A stretch of DNA of 21,551 bases from UMGS1474 sp050946775 (GTDB lineage Bacteria > Bacillota > Clostridia > Oscillospirales > Acutalibacteraceae): the NCBI GenBank assembly GCA_050946775.1, contig JBMNVL010000019.1:1-21551 (forward strand), in the 5' to 3' direction. Shown one piece after another: positions 1 to 6,321 of this stretch (positions are counted from its first letter, which is position 1; the number at the start of each line of letters is the position of its first letter). The position numbers were made by a program, and so were the translations under genes. Under the pieces are notes generated by a model, which saw nothing but the letters and a program-made list of their open reading frames with translations, was not told the origin of the DNA and made no database searches.

Positions 1-944
1 GTTTTGCGGATGGCGTCCAGGATGGAGGTCTTGCCGTGGTCGACGTGGCCCATGACCACCACGACCGGATCGCGGGGCTGCAGATCCTCGTCGGTATCCT
101 CGTGGGCGTCGATGATCCGCTCCTCAATGGTGACCACCACTTCCCGCTCGACCTTGGCGTGCAGCTCCTCGCCCACCAGATAGGCGGTGTCGAAATCCAC
201 TTCTTCGTTGGCGGTGGCCATGACCCCCATCATCATCAGTTTTTTTATGACCTCGGAGACGGTGACCTTCAGCCGGGACGCCAGCTCGCTGACGGTGATG
301 GAATCGCCCACCGTGATGGTGATCGGTTTCTTTTTGCGCTCCTCCTGGATGCGTTTCATCCGCTCGGCCTCGGTCTCCCGACGGCCGTGGGGCTTGCGAT
401 ACTGCTGGGATTTTTGGTTGAGCTTTTGCTTGCGGGGGCCGAAATCCCCACGGCCGCCCCGCGAGGTGGACTGCGCCATGGTATCGAACTTCTCGTCCCA
501 GCGATTGGTGTTGATCTGCTGGGGACGGCGGGTATCCACCGTGCGGCGCTCCACCGGCGCCTTGGGCTGGGCCGGGCCTTTTTCCTTTTTGGGCGGCTGG
601 ATGACCACCGCCTCCTTGGGCTTGTTCTCAGCCTTGGACTTGGCCGCCTCTTTGGCTTCCTTCTCGGCCTTTTCGGCGGCGGCTTTTTCGGCGGCCTCCT
701 TTTCGGCCGCCCGCGCGGCCGCCCGTTCCTGCTCCTTGGCGGCGGCTTCGGCAAAGACGCGGTCGAAATTCTCCTCGGCGAATTTCTGGGTGTAATACTC
801 AAAGATCACGTCCAGTTCGTGTTCCTCCAGCGCGGTCTGGCTTTTCTTGACCGAGCCGGTATATTGCTCCAGCAGTTTGATGATATCCTTGCCGGGGACG
901 CCGAAATCCTTGGCGACCTCGTTGACGCGGTATTTGATCATCAT
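1..944 (-). CDS. infB: Translation initiation factor IF-2, N-terminal part (runs off the left edge)
   Basis: IF-2 is the GTPase that brings initiator fMet-tRNA to the 30S subunit and promotes subunit joining. About 314 codons are present and the 3' two thirds lie outside the window. The protein begins MMIKYRVNEVAKDFGV, an IF2-N helical domain (about residues 1-50). A long Ala/Glu/Lys-rich linker follows (about 70-130), then a basic Gly/Arg stretch, a second IF2-N-like domain (ITVGDSITVSELASRLKV), and the G1 loop GHVDHGKTS at the left edge. The start at 944 is preferred because AGGAGG (955-960) lies 10 nt upstream and the ATG overlaps the ylxQ stop as ATGA. An ATG at 941 is an alternative. It is the last visible gene of the rimP-nusA-rnpM-ylxQ-infB operon. 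Identity is certain; only the exact start is open. Confidence 0.97.
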   Translation of the reverse strand, partial: MMIKYRVNEVAKDFGVPGKDIIKLLEQYTGSVKKSQTALEEHELDVIFEYYTQKFAEENFDRVFAEAAAKEQERAAARAAEKEAAEKAAAEKAEKEAKEAAKSKAENKPKEAVVIQPPKKEKGPAQPKAPVERRTVDTRRPQQINTNRWDEKFDTMAQSTSRGGRGDFGPRKQKLNQKSQQYRKPHGRRETEAERMKRIQEERKKKPITITVGDSITVSELASRLKVTVSEVIKKLMMMGVMATANEEVDFDTAYLVGEELHAKVEREVVVTIEERIIDAHEDTDEDLQPRDPVVVVMGHVDHGKTSILDAIRK

Positions 945-1273
945 AGGGCATCTTCCTCCTTATGGCTATCGTTGGCCTCTTTCGCAAAGGCGCGGGCAAA
1001 ACCGGGATCGTCGGTGGCGACGACCCCCACCGGTTTTTGCAGTCCGAGCAGACGGCCGACCTCTTCCTTGCCGTACGGCAGGCGGCCGATCGGGACGGGA
1101 TTCTCCCGCCCGGCGAACCGGATCTCCTTTTCGGTCTTGGGCGACACGTCGGCGGCCAGCAGCACCATGCGGGCTTTGCGGGTGTGCAGCCAGCCGATCA
1201 CGGCGTCGCTGCCGACGGCCAGATGACCCGACCGCCTGCAGATCCCCAGCCGTCCGGCCAGTTTATCGCTCAC
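941..1273 (-). CDS. ylxQ: L7Ae/L30e-family RNA-binding protein YlxQ
   Basis: This is a 110-aa protein of the ribosomal L7Ae/L30e/S12e/Gadd45 fold. YlxQ-type proteins bind kink-turn-like RNA, and their cellular role is poorly defined. Visible family features are the N-terminal LGICRRSGHLAVGSDAV helix-loop, the central strand RMVLLAADVSPKTEKE, and the later segment PIGRLPYGKEEVGRLLGLQKPVGV, which corresponds to the RNA-contacting part of the fold. Length is normal for the family (about 100-110 aa). Its start overlaps the rnpM stop by 11 nt and its TGA overlaps the infB ATG by 4 nt, so translational coupling is likely. The position between rnpM and infB is the classic Firmicutes arrangement and supports the call independently of sequence. 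Confidence 0.9.
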   Translation of the reverse strand: MSDKLAGRLGICRRSGHLAVGSDAVIGWLHTRKARMVLLAADVSPKTEKEIRFAGRENPVPIGRLPYGKEEVGRLLGLQKPVGVVATDDPGFARAFAKEANDSHKEEDAL

Positions 1274-1535
1274 GGGCGGTCATCTCCTGTTCCATCCGGT
1301 CGTAGACCTCATCGGGAATGGCGCAGCCAAACCCCTTTTCCAGCCGGCGCGCCTTGCGGGCGGCCTGCAAACAGGCAAGGGACAAACAAACGTAAGCACC
1401 CCTCCCCGGCATCTTGCCGGAAAGATCGAGCGCGATCTCTCCCTGCGGGCTTTTGACCACCCGCACCAGCTCGCGCTTGGGCTTCATTTCGCCGCATCCG
1501 GTGCATTTGCGCAGCGGGATTTTACGCGGTTGCAT
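1263..1535 (-). CDS. rnpM: RnpM (YlxR) RNA-binding protein, RNase P modulator
   Basis: This 90-aa protein belongs to the YlxR family (DUF448). The B. subtilis homologue was recently reported to bind RNase P RNA and modulate its activity, and was renamed RnpM. The family signature is present: RKCTGCGEMKPKRELVRVV near the N terminus (Cys11 and Cys14), ALDLSGKMPGRGAYVC in the middle (Cys50), then Cys55 and a basic C-terminal helix. The paired cysteines suggest, but do not prove, a structural metal site. The start at 1535 has a good ribosome-binding site (AAAGGAGGGA about 6 nt upstream). It follows nusA after 33 nt and overlaps ylxQ by 11 nt, as expected for this operon. Confidence 0.93.
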   Translation of the reverse strand: MQPRKIPLRKCTGCGEMKPKRELVRVVKSPQGEIALDLSGKMPGRGAYVCLSLACLQAARKARRLEKGFGCAIPDEVYDRMEQEMTARER

Positions 1536-1568
1536 GGCTGTCCCTCCTTTGCCTTGTGATGGGTCGGT

Positions 1569-2642
1569 TTACGCCTGATCCTCGCCGTAGAATCCGCTTT
1601 CGGGGCGGATATCGATCTTCCAGCCGGTCAGACGGGCGGCCAGACGGGCGTTTTGCCCCTTGTTGCCGATGGCCAGCGACAGCTGGGAATCCGGCACGGT
1701 GGCCTGGCAGGTCTTGGCGCCTTCGGGATCGACGGTGACGGCCAGCACCTTGGCCGGCGCCAGCGCTGCGGCGATGAAGGTCGCCGGATCTTCGCTGTAC
1801 TCGACGATGTCGATCTTCTCACCGCCCAGCTCCTCGACGATCCCGGCCACGCGGGAGCTGCGCGGACCGATGCAGGCGCCCACGGCGTCGACGTTGGGAT
1901 CGTGCGCGGCCACCGCCATCTTGGTGCGGGAGCCCGCCTCGCGGGAGATGGCCTTGATCTCGACGGTGCCGTCGAAGATCTCGGGCACTTCCATTTCAAA
2001 CAGCCGCTTGACCAAACCCGGATGGGTACGGGAAATCAGCGCCCGGGGACCTTTGTCGGTCTCCCGCACGTCGACCACGTACACCTTGACCCGGTCGCCT
2101 TCCCGCAGGGTCTCCCCTTCGATCTGCTCGGTCAGGGGCAGCATGGCTTCCACCTTGCCGAATTCCACCGTGGCGGCGCCGGTACGGGGATCCACCCGGG
2201 TGACCTGCGCGGTGACCAGCTCCTGATTGCGGCGCTGGTATTCCTGCATCTGCTGGCCGCGCTCGGCCTCGCGGATGCCCTGGCGGATGACGTGCTTGGC
2301 GGTCTGCGCCGCGATCCGGCCGAACTGCTTGGTCTCCAGAGGAATGACCACCTCGTCGCCGATCTTGGCGTTTTTGTTGTAGGGCAGAGCCGCTTCCAGC
2401 GTCATCTGCTCGTCGGGATCCTCCACTTCCTCCACCACGGTTTTGTGGATGGACGCGGCAAACTCGTGGGTATCCATGTCCATGATCACGTTGATGTTTT
2501 CCTTGCCGCCGAAGTCCTTTTTGATGGCAATGATGATGGCCGCGCGGATCTTCTCCAGCAGGTATTCCGCCGGAACGCCCCGCTCCTTTTCGAGCATCGC
2601 CAACGCTTCAAAAAACTCGTCGTTTTTGCTGATCTTCGCCAT
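1569..2642 (-). CDS. nusA: Transcription termination/antitermination factor NusA
   Basis: NusA binds RNA polymerase and controls pausing, intrinsic termination and antitermination. The 357-aa length fits Gram-positive NusA, which lacks the C-terminal acidic repeats of enterobacteria. Order of domains: polymerase-binding N-terminal domain (1-125), S1 domain (about 135-200), KH1 (about 205-280) and KH2 (about 285-350, with intact GNKG at 326-329 in LAIGNKGQNARLAARLTG). The KH1 RNA-contact loop reads GPRS (259-262) in GACIGPRSSRV, where the family normally has a GxxG such as GPRG or GPKG. The start follows AAGGAGG, and the gene lies 16 nt after rimP. The identity is secure; the KH1 change is the only oddity. 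Confidence 0.97.
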   Translation of the reverse strand: MAKISKNDEFFEALAMLEKERGVPAEYLLEKIRAAIIIAIKKDFGGKENINVIMDMDTHEFAASIHKTVVEEVEDPDEQMTLEAALPYNKNAKIGDEVVIPLETKQFGRIAAQTAKHVIRQGIREAERGQQMQEYQRRNQELVTAQVTRVDPRTGAATVEFGKVEAMLPLTEQIEGETLREGDRVKVYVVDVRETDKGPRALISRTHPGLVKRLFEMEVPEIFDGTVEIKAISREAGSRTKMAVAAHDPNVDAVGACIGPRSSRVAGIVEELGGEKIDIVEYSEDPATFIAAALAPAKVLAVTVDPEGAKTCQATVPDSQLSLAIGNKGQNARLAARLTGWKIDIRPESGFYGEDQA

Positions 2643-2658
2643 TTTTCCGAATTCCTCC

Positions 2659-3177
2659 TTAAACCCCGTCGGGTTGATCGTCCTGGTCGTCTATCTCCAC
2701 GTCCGCGTCGTCGATGACGCGCACGCTGCTGATGTCTTTACGGAGAAAGCGTTTTTCTCCCTCCTCGGTGTCCAGTACCACCTGATCGTCGATCAGACCG
2801 TTCAGCACGCCGGCAAAGTCCCGCACCCCGTCCAGCGGACGGATCAGCCGCACCGTGACCGGCCAGCCGGCGCAGTAAGCGAAATGCTCCGGGCGGGTCA
2901 ATTCCCGCTCCACACCGGGGGACATCACTTCCATGCAATAGGCGTGGGGCACGGGATCGGCCTCGTCGAGAATGGGATTCATCCGCCGGCTCATCGCCAC
3001 GCAGTCGTCCAGCGTCACGCCCTCTTCCCGGTCGATGATGAACCGCAGATACCACGAGGCGCCTTCCTTGACAAAGCGGACGTCCCAGAGCGTCAGCCCC
3101 AGTTCGGCCGCGACGGGCTCCGCCAGACGGCGGCAAACGGCGACGGTGCCGCCGCCCGAGCGCTTTTTATCGGCCAT
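2659..3177 (-). CDS. rimP: Ribosome maturation factor RimP
   Basis: RimP assists late assembly of the 30S ribosomal subunit. The protein is 172 aa, slightly longer than the usual 150-160 because of an acidic tail (DDADVEIDDQDDQPDGV). Family hallmarks are LGLTLWDVRFVKEGASWYLR, then FIIDREEGVTLDDCVAMSRRM, and YCMEVMSPGVERELTRPEHF, the conserved 'EVSSPGxxRxLxxxxxF' region at the domain junction, followed by the C-terminal SH3-like domain. The ATG at 3177 follows a GGGAGGG ribosome-binding site. It is the first gene of the operon; the promoter and a leader hairpin are visible upstream. An alternative role for the acidic tail is unknown. Confidence 0.95.
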   Translation of the reverse strand: MADKKRSGGGTVAVCRRLAEPVAAELGLTLWDVRFVKEGASWYLRFIIDREEGVTLDDCVAMSRRMNPILDEADPVPHAYCMEVMSPGVERELTRPEHFAYCAGWPVTVRLIRPLDGVRDFAGVLNGLIDDQVVLDTEEGEKRFLRKDISSVRVIDDADVEIDDQDDQPDGV

Positions 3178-3204
3178 GCCGGTCGATCCCTCCCATCAAA
3201 CATA

Positions 3205-3228
3205 AAAGAGCGGGTCGCCCCACTCTTT
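3205..3228 (-). promoter_or_regulatory. Leader hairpin of the rimP-nusA-infB operon
   Basis: Read on the minus strand, AAAGAGTGGG (3228-3219) pairs with CCCGCTCTTT (3214-3205): nine Watson-Crick pairs and one G-U pair. The loop GCGA (3218-3215) fits the stable GNRA type. It sits in the roughly 73-nt leader between the inferred transcription start near 3250 and the rimP ATG. Four T residues follow the stem, too few for a strong terminator, so a weak attenuator, stability element or autoregulatory target are all possible. Nothing in the sequence decides between these. Confidence 0.6.
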
Positions 3229-3256
3229 CACAATACCTGTATGATCGTACGGTGAC

Positions 3257-3285
3257 AGTGTACCACCCTTTTTCCGAAAATGCAA
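3257..3285 (-). promoter_or_regulatory. Sigma-A promoter of the rimP-nusA-infB operon
   Basis: On the minus strand TTGCAT (3285-3280) and TACACT (3262-3257) are separated by exactly 17 bases and lie about 80 nt upstream of rimP. Four of six bases match the consensus in each box. A transcription start near 3250 is inferred. Confidence 0.7.
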
Positions 3286-3355
3286 GCCCTATTTGAAAAT
3301 TTTTCCGTGACAGACGCCAGACGTCAGACGCGCCCGCCGCAAGTTTGCGCAATTT

Positions 3356-3518
3356 GGCGGGGTGCGGATGCCTCCCTCTGACGAGGGAGGTGGATTGCCG
3401 AACGCTTCGCGTGAGGCAAGACGGAGGGAGAGAGGGATTACCGCCAGTCGCGTTATCTCTCCCCCAGTCTCGGCCGTCGCTATCGCGCCTGCCGATCCAG
3501 CCCCCTCGTCAGAGGGGG
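3356..3518 (+). repeat. Dispersed structured repeat, copy A (148-nt core 3371-3518)
   Basis: The core is bounded by two hairpins. The left one is CCTCCCT/AGGGAGG with loop CTGACG (3378-3383). The right one is CCCCCT/AGGGGG with loop CGTCAG (3507-3512). The two loops are exact reverse complements. Inside are a left hairpin (TTGCC 3395-3399 with GGCAA 3415-3419, plus inner ACGC/GCGT), a central arm (GGGAGAGA 3426-3433 with TCTCTCCC 3456-3463) and a right hairpin (TCGGC 3470-3474 with GCCGA 3491-3495). The 15-nt lead-in from 3356 is shared with copy B. No open frame in it resembles a gene. It is an intergenic, non-coding, MITE-like or structured element between the rimP promoter and the HPr-kinase-like gene. 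The remaining gene-free sequence to 3668 holds only the short shared module at 3552-3576. Confidence 0.8.
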
Positions 3519-3551
3519 CCATGTTTGCTTACCGTCGGTTTGTGCATATCC

Positions 3552-3576
3552 CGCGGGCGGATGATATCCTCCGTTT
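3552..3576 (-). repeat. Short palindromic module, matches 11413-11437 in opposite orientation
   Basis: The reverse complement of these 25 bases matches 11413-11437 at 23 of 25 positions. Its centre is a near-palindrome around GGATATCATCC. In both places the module lies within about 35 bases of the 148-nt repeat core, so it is probably an outer part of the same repeat family. Here it is downstream and inverted relative to copy B. Confidence 0.6.
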
Positions 3577-3668
3577 GCGGTGCCCGGCTCCGGCGTGGCG
3601 CTATCGCGCTCACCGATCGCCGAACGCGGCACCAGCTTTTTGCTCGCTGCTTGCGCCCCCGGCCTGTC

Positions 3669-4412
3669 TCATTCCCTTTGCATCCCGTCGTAAGCGACGG
3701 CGGCGGCTTGGGGATCCATGTTGCAGCCCAGCTTGTAAAGCGCGACGGTGCGGGTCAGCTGATCCAACAGCCCCAGCACTTGCGCCATCCCGGCGGGATT
3801 TTCGGGGCGATAGCATTGCTGCAGCAAAAACGGCAGCGCCGCCGCGCCGTCGACCGGCGCGATATGGTTGGTTCGATCCCGCTCCAGGATCACCAGCGCC
3901 TTGAGGGGCACGGTCAAATTGCGGCTGAGCCGGTGCTTGCCGTCCCAGGGCGTGCCGCAGACCCACGTTTTTTCCGGCGTGATTTTGAGCAGAGGCTTGT
4001 CGTCGTTGATCATCACCGCCCGCTCGCCGAACCGTTCCCGCCACAGGCGGGTATGGGTGGATTTGCCGGTGCCGCTTTTGGCGGTGAAGAGATAGCCGAT
4101 CCCATCCACCGCGACGGCCGAGCCGTGGAACAGCAACACCCCCCGGTCGACCATTTGATCGGCGATCTGCCGGTAAACGGCGAGAGTCTCGAGATAATCG
4201 GCGCCGTATGCGACCGGCTCGCGCCCCTCCCGGCACGCCTGCCGGTCGGACTGCTCCCGCTCAAAGGCGATATCCGTCTCGCCTGCCGCCACCGAAAAAT
4301 CCGCCGGCGCGCCGGTGAGATAGTCCCGGCACATATTTTTTACCATATTATATATAGGGCGCACCTCGACGGTGATCCCCGCCAAAGCGATCCGAAAGGG
4401 CGTCGGTGCCAT
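3669..4412 (-). CDS. HPr kinase/PEPCK-like P-loop protein, function unknown
   Basis: This 247-aa protein resembles the catalytic half of HPr kinase/phosphorylase but lacks a recognisable HprK N-terminal domain. Visible features are LLFHGSAVAVDGIGYLF leading into a Walker A loop SGTGKST (residues 113-119), then INDDKPLL (136-142) at the acidic magnesium/base position, and GTPWDGKHRLS. Similar stand-alone proteins in gut Clostridia are usually annotated as HprK-related serine kinases, and some relatives lie in peptide-modification gene sets. No such neighbours are seen here, and no HPr or PTS gene is nearby. The start follows AGGAGG 7 nt upstream. A strong promoter lies directly upstream, immediately after the sigK stop. 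The substrate is unknown and no clear terminator was found after it. Confidence 0.75.
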   Translation of the reverse strand: MAPTPFRIALAGITVEVRPIYNMVKNMCRDYLTGAPADFSVAAGETDIAFEREQSDRQACREGREPVAYGADYLETLAVYRQIADQMVDRGVLLFHGSAVAVDGIGYLFTAKSGTGKSTHTRLWRERFGERAVMINDDKPLLKITPEKTWVCGTPWDGKHRLSRNLTVPLKALVILERDRTNHIAPVDGAAALPFLLQQCYRPENPAGMAQVLGLLDQLTRTVALYKLGCNMDPQAAAVAYDGMQRE

Positions 4413-4435
4413 AATCCCGCCTCCTGTCTGCTTTC

Positions 4436-4464
4436 AGTATACCCCCGTTGAGCGGATTTGTCCA
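4436..4464 (-). promoter_or_regulatory. Sigma-A promoter of the HPr-kinase-like gene
   Basis: On the minus strand TGGACA (4464-4459) and TATACT (4441-4436) are 17 bases apart, matching the consensus at five of six positions in each box. The -35 box lies 3 bases beyond the sigK stop codon. The kinase-like gene can therefore be transcribed independently of sigK. Confidence 0.75.
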
Positions 4465-4467
4465 CCC

Positions 4468-5163
4468 CTATCGCCGGTCGCCCTTTTCGTACCGCTCCCG
4501 CAGCTTTTGAAGCGCCCGCTTTTCGATCCGGGAAACGTAGGAACGGGAGATCCCGAGCGTTTTGGCCACCTCCCGCTGGGTATGAGGCGCACCGTCCAGC
4601 CCGTACCGCCAGCCGATCACCTGCGCCTCCCGCTCGTCGAGCGTTTCGGCGACGTAGCGGCGCAGCTTTTCGGCGTTGATCTTGATTTCCAGATCGTCGG
4701 CGATGGTGTCGTCCGCCGCCAAAACGTCGATCAGCGTCAGCTGCTGGCCGTCCCGGTCGGTGTCGATGGGATCGGACAGGGACACGTCCTGCGCCGTTTT
4801 GCGCCCGGCGCGAAAATACATCCGTATCTCGTTTTCCACGCACCGGCTGGCGTAGGTGACCAGCCGGGTGCCCTTGTGATAATCAAAGGTATTGACCGCC
4901 TTGATCAGTCCGATGGTGCCGATGGAAATCAAATCGTCCTGGTCGGCGGTGCGGCTGTAATACTTTTTGACGATATGCGCCACCAGCCGCAGGTTGTGCT
5001 CGATCAGCTCGCCTCTGGCCGCCATATCGCCGCCTTCCCGCCAGGCGACCAGGCATTCCCGCTCCCGCTGGGCCGACAGCGGCCGCGGAAAGGAGCTGAA
5101 GCTGACCACCTGCAGCGCCATATAGGCGACGTGGGACAACATCTGTACCAATGCCGAAAACAT
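4468..5163 (-). CDS. sigK: RNA polymerase sporulation sigma factor SigK (pro-sigma-K)
   Basis: SigK directs late mother-cell transcription during sporulation (coat and mother-cell lysis genes). The 231-aa protein has a hydrophobic pro-sequence MFSALVQMLSHVAYMALQVVS, whose Ser21 falls where B. subtilis pro-sigma-K is cut by SpoIVFB, then FPRPLS. Sigma region 2 follows (HNLRLVAHIVKKYY, DQDDLISIGTIGLIKAV, RLVTYASRCVENEIRMYF, about 57-118), then the DVSLSDPIDTDRDG linker and a region 4 helix-turn-helix (TQREVAKTLGISRSYVSRIE, about 195-214). The gene is continuous, so no skin element splits it. The ATG at 5163 is chosen because AGGAGGG lies 7 nt upstream. An in-frame ATG at 5190 would place that ribosome-binding site inside the gene. 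No convincing sigma-E promoter was found. Confidence 0.95.
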   Translation of the reverse strand: MFSALVQMLSHVAYMALQVVSFSSFPRPLSAQRERECLVAWREGGDMAARGELIEHNLRLVAHIVKKYYSRTADQDDLISIGTIGLIKAVNTFDYHKGTRLVTYASRCVENEIRMYFRAGRKTAQDVSLSDPIDTDRDGQQLTLIDVLAADDTIADDLEIKINAEKLRRYVAETLDEREAQVIGWRYGLDGAPHTQREVAKTLGISRSYVSRIEKRALQKLRERYEKGDRR

Positions 5164-5253
5164 TTCCCATCCCTCCTCTTCTTCTCTCATCCTATGCGCC
5201 GCGCGGCAAAACGTGTCTGTCCGCGCCGAATAAACCGGGCGATTTCACGCCAT

Positions 5254-5268
5254 TCTACTGTCAGTAGA
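5254..5268. promoter_or_regulatory. 15-nt perfect palindrome between sigK and the hemolysin III gene
   Basis: TCTACTG and CAGTAGA flank a single central base. It lies 91 bases upstream of the sigK start and 45 bases upstream of the -35 box of the divergent gene. It may be an operator, but no regulator can be named. Confidence 0.35.
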
Positions 5269-5312
5269 GCGCCGCTCCACCGTCTTTTCCGGCAACGGTC
5301 GAGTCCCGGCGG

Positions 5313-5341
5313 TTGACTCTCCCGCCCATCCGGTTTATAAT
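5313..5341 (+). promoter_or_regulatory. Sigma-A promoter of the hemolysin III family gene
   Basis: TTGACT (5313-5318) and a perfect TATAAT (5336-5341) are 17 bases apart. The inferred start near 5348 leaves a leader of about 28 nt before the ATG at 5376. Confidence 0.85.
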
Positions 5342-5375
5342 CCCGCCAAACCCACCGCAAAGGAGTGAGGGCTTT

Positions 5376-6056
5376 ATGTCCCGTACCAAGCTCAAAGACC
5401 GCGTGCTGCCCGATTACACCCGCGGCGAGGAAATTTTCAATATGGTGTCCCATATCGTGGGCGGCGGTTTTGCCGTGGCGGCGCTGGTGCTGTGCGTGGT
5501 GACGGCCGCCTTGAAAGGCACCGCTTGGGGGGTGGTCAGCGGCGCCATCTACGGCGGCACCATGATTTTGCTGTACACCATGTCAAGCATCTACCACGGA
5601 CTGCGTCCCGAAATGGCCAAAAAGGTGTTCCAGGTGATCGACCACAGCACCATCTACCTGCTGATCGCCGGCACCTATACCCCCATCATGCTGGCGGGAA
5701 TGCGGCTGTATCACCCGGTGATCGCCTGGGTGATCTTCGGCATCGTCTGGGGATGCGCGGCGCTGGCGATGGTCTTTACCGCCATCGATCTCAAGCGATA
5801 CCGGGTGTTTTCGATGATCTGCTATATAACGATGGGCTGGTGCATCATCTTTTGGATCCGCCCCACCATGGAGATGCTGACCACCCCCGGCACGGCGCTG
5901 CTGCTGGCCGGCGGGATCGCCTATACCGTCGGCGCCATCCTTTACGGACTGGGCCGCACCCACCGGTATATGCATTCGGTTTTCCATTTGTTCGTCCTCG
6001 CCGGCAGCATACTGCATTTTCTGATGATCCTGTTTTACGTGCTGCCTTTGCGGTGA
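5376..6056 (+). CDS. Hemolysin III / YqfA (PAQR-like) membrane protein
   Basis: The protein is 226 aa with seven predicted membrane helices and belongs to the HlyIII family, the bacterial relatives of adiponectin/PAQR receptors. The conserved polar residues are in place: His74 (SIYHGLR), Asp89 (QVIDHSTIYLLIAGTYTP) and His200/His204 (HSVFH). In PAQR structures the equivalents bind zinc and suggest a metal-dependent hydrolase-like site. The biological role in bacteria is unsettled, and 'hemolysin' is a historical name. The ATG at 5376 is preferred over the upstream TTG at 5313 because AGGAG (5361-5365) precedes it and the TTG is inside the -35 box. The gene is monocistronic: its own promoter is upstream and a long hairpin follows. 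Confidence 0.9.
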   Translation: MSRTKLKDRVLPDYTRGEEIFNMVSHIVGGGFAVAALVLCVVTAALKGTAWGVVSGAIYGGTMILLYTMSSIYHGLRPEMAKKVFQVIDHSTIYLLIAGTYTPIMLAGMRLYHPVIAWVIFGIVWGCAALAMVFTAIDLKRYRVFSMICYITMGWCIIFWIRPTMEMLTTPGTALLLAGGIAYTVGAILYGLGRTHRYMHSVFHLFVLAGSILHFLMILFYVLPLR

Positions 6057-6073
6057 GCGGCAAAAAACATCCG

Positions 6074-6120
6074 CAAAGAAGGACTCTTCGCCCCGGCGAA
6101 GAGTCCTTCTTTGGTTGATT
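6074..6120 (+). terminator. Long hairpin after the hemolysin III gene
   Basis: A perfect 17-bp stem (6074-6090 with 6097-6113) closes a CCCCGG loop. The downstream T content (TTGATTTT) is interrupted, so this may be a terminator or an RNA-stability hairpin. It separates the gene from the hydrogenase promoter. Confidence 0.7.
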
Positions 6121-6185
6121 TTGGACGGTCCGGAGGACTTTGTGAAAAAAATATCGAAAAAATGCCGGTTTCTCAAATTTTCCTA

Positions 6186-6214
6186 TAGCATTTTTCAAAA
6201 ACATCTGTTATAAT
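6186..6214 (+). promoter_or_regulatory. Extended -10 promoter of the hydrogenase operon
   Basis: TATAAT (6209-6214) is preceded by TG one base away (6206-6207), the extended -10 pattern. The -35 region is weak (TAGCAT at the 17-base spacing). The inferred start near 6221 leaves about 100 nt of leader. The surrounding DNA is locally AT-rich. Confidence 0.65.
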
Positions 6215-6236
6215 GGGAAAGCAATGGCCGTCGGAA

Positions 6237-6270
6237 GGCGCTTTTTTAAGAAAAAAGCGCCCTTTGGGCG
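6237..6270 (+). promoter_or_regulatory. Two mutually exclusive hairpins in the hydrogenase leader
   Basis: Hairpin 1 is perfect: GGCGCTTTTTT (6237-6247), loop AAG, AAAAAAGCGCC (6251-6261). Hairpin 2 is CGCCC (6258-6262), loop TTT, GGGCG (6266-6270). They share CGCC (6258-6261), so only one can form at a time. Both lie between the inferred transcription start and the hydC ribosome-binding site. A 12-nt direct repeat (GCTTTCAGCAAG at 6282-6293 and 6296-6307) follows, its second copy abutting the AGGAGG. Confidence 0.5.
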
Positions 6271-6321
6271 GGTATTATCATGCTTTCAGCAAGAAGCTTT
6301 CAGCAAGGAGGAAACGGGTTT

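Noticed and set aside
36..1226. A plus-strand 396-codon open frame opposite infB, ylxQ and their junction
   Set aside because: It spans the boundary of two certain minus-strand genes, has no ribosome-binding site, and encodes Gly/Leu/Phe runs that mirror the Ala/Lys/Glu linker of IF-2.
3345..4451. Plus-strand open frames running through repeat copy A into the HPr-kinase-like gene
   Set aside because: They start inside non-coding repeat DNA and continue antisense to a gene with clear motifs, and they show no protein family features.
5164..5260. A sigma-E promoter for sigK (CATAGGAT near the start as -10)
   Set aside because: Only a partial -10 match was found, with no convincing -35 at the right spacing. 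I could not support a feature.
6140..6170. Possible Rex (redox repressor) site upstream of the hydrogenase promoter
   Set aside because: TTGTGAAA is one good half-site, but the expected inverted half at the correct spacing is absent.
6237..6261. Reading the leader hairpin as an intrinsic terminator before hydC
   Set aside because: The T run is inside the stem rather than after it, and the bases following the stem are GC-rich, so it should not terminate on the plus strand.
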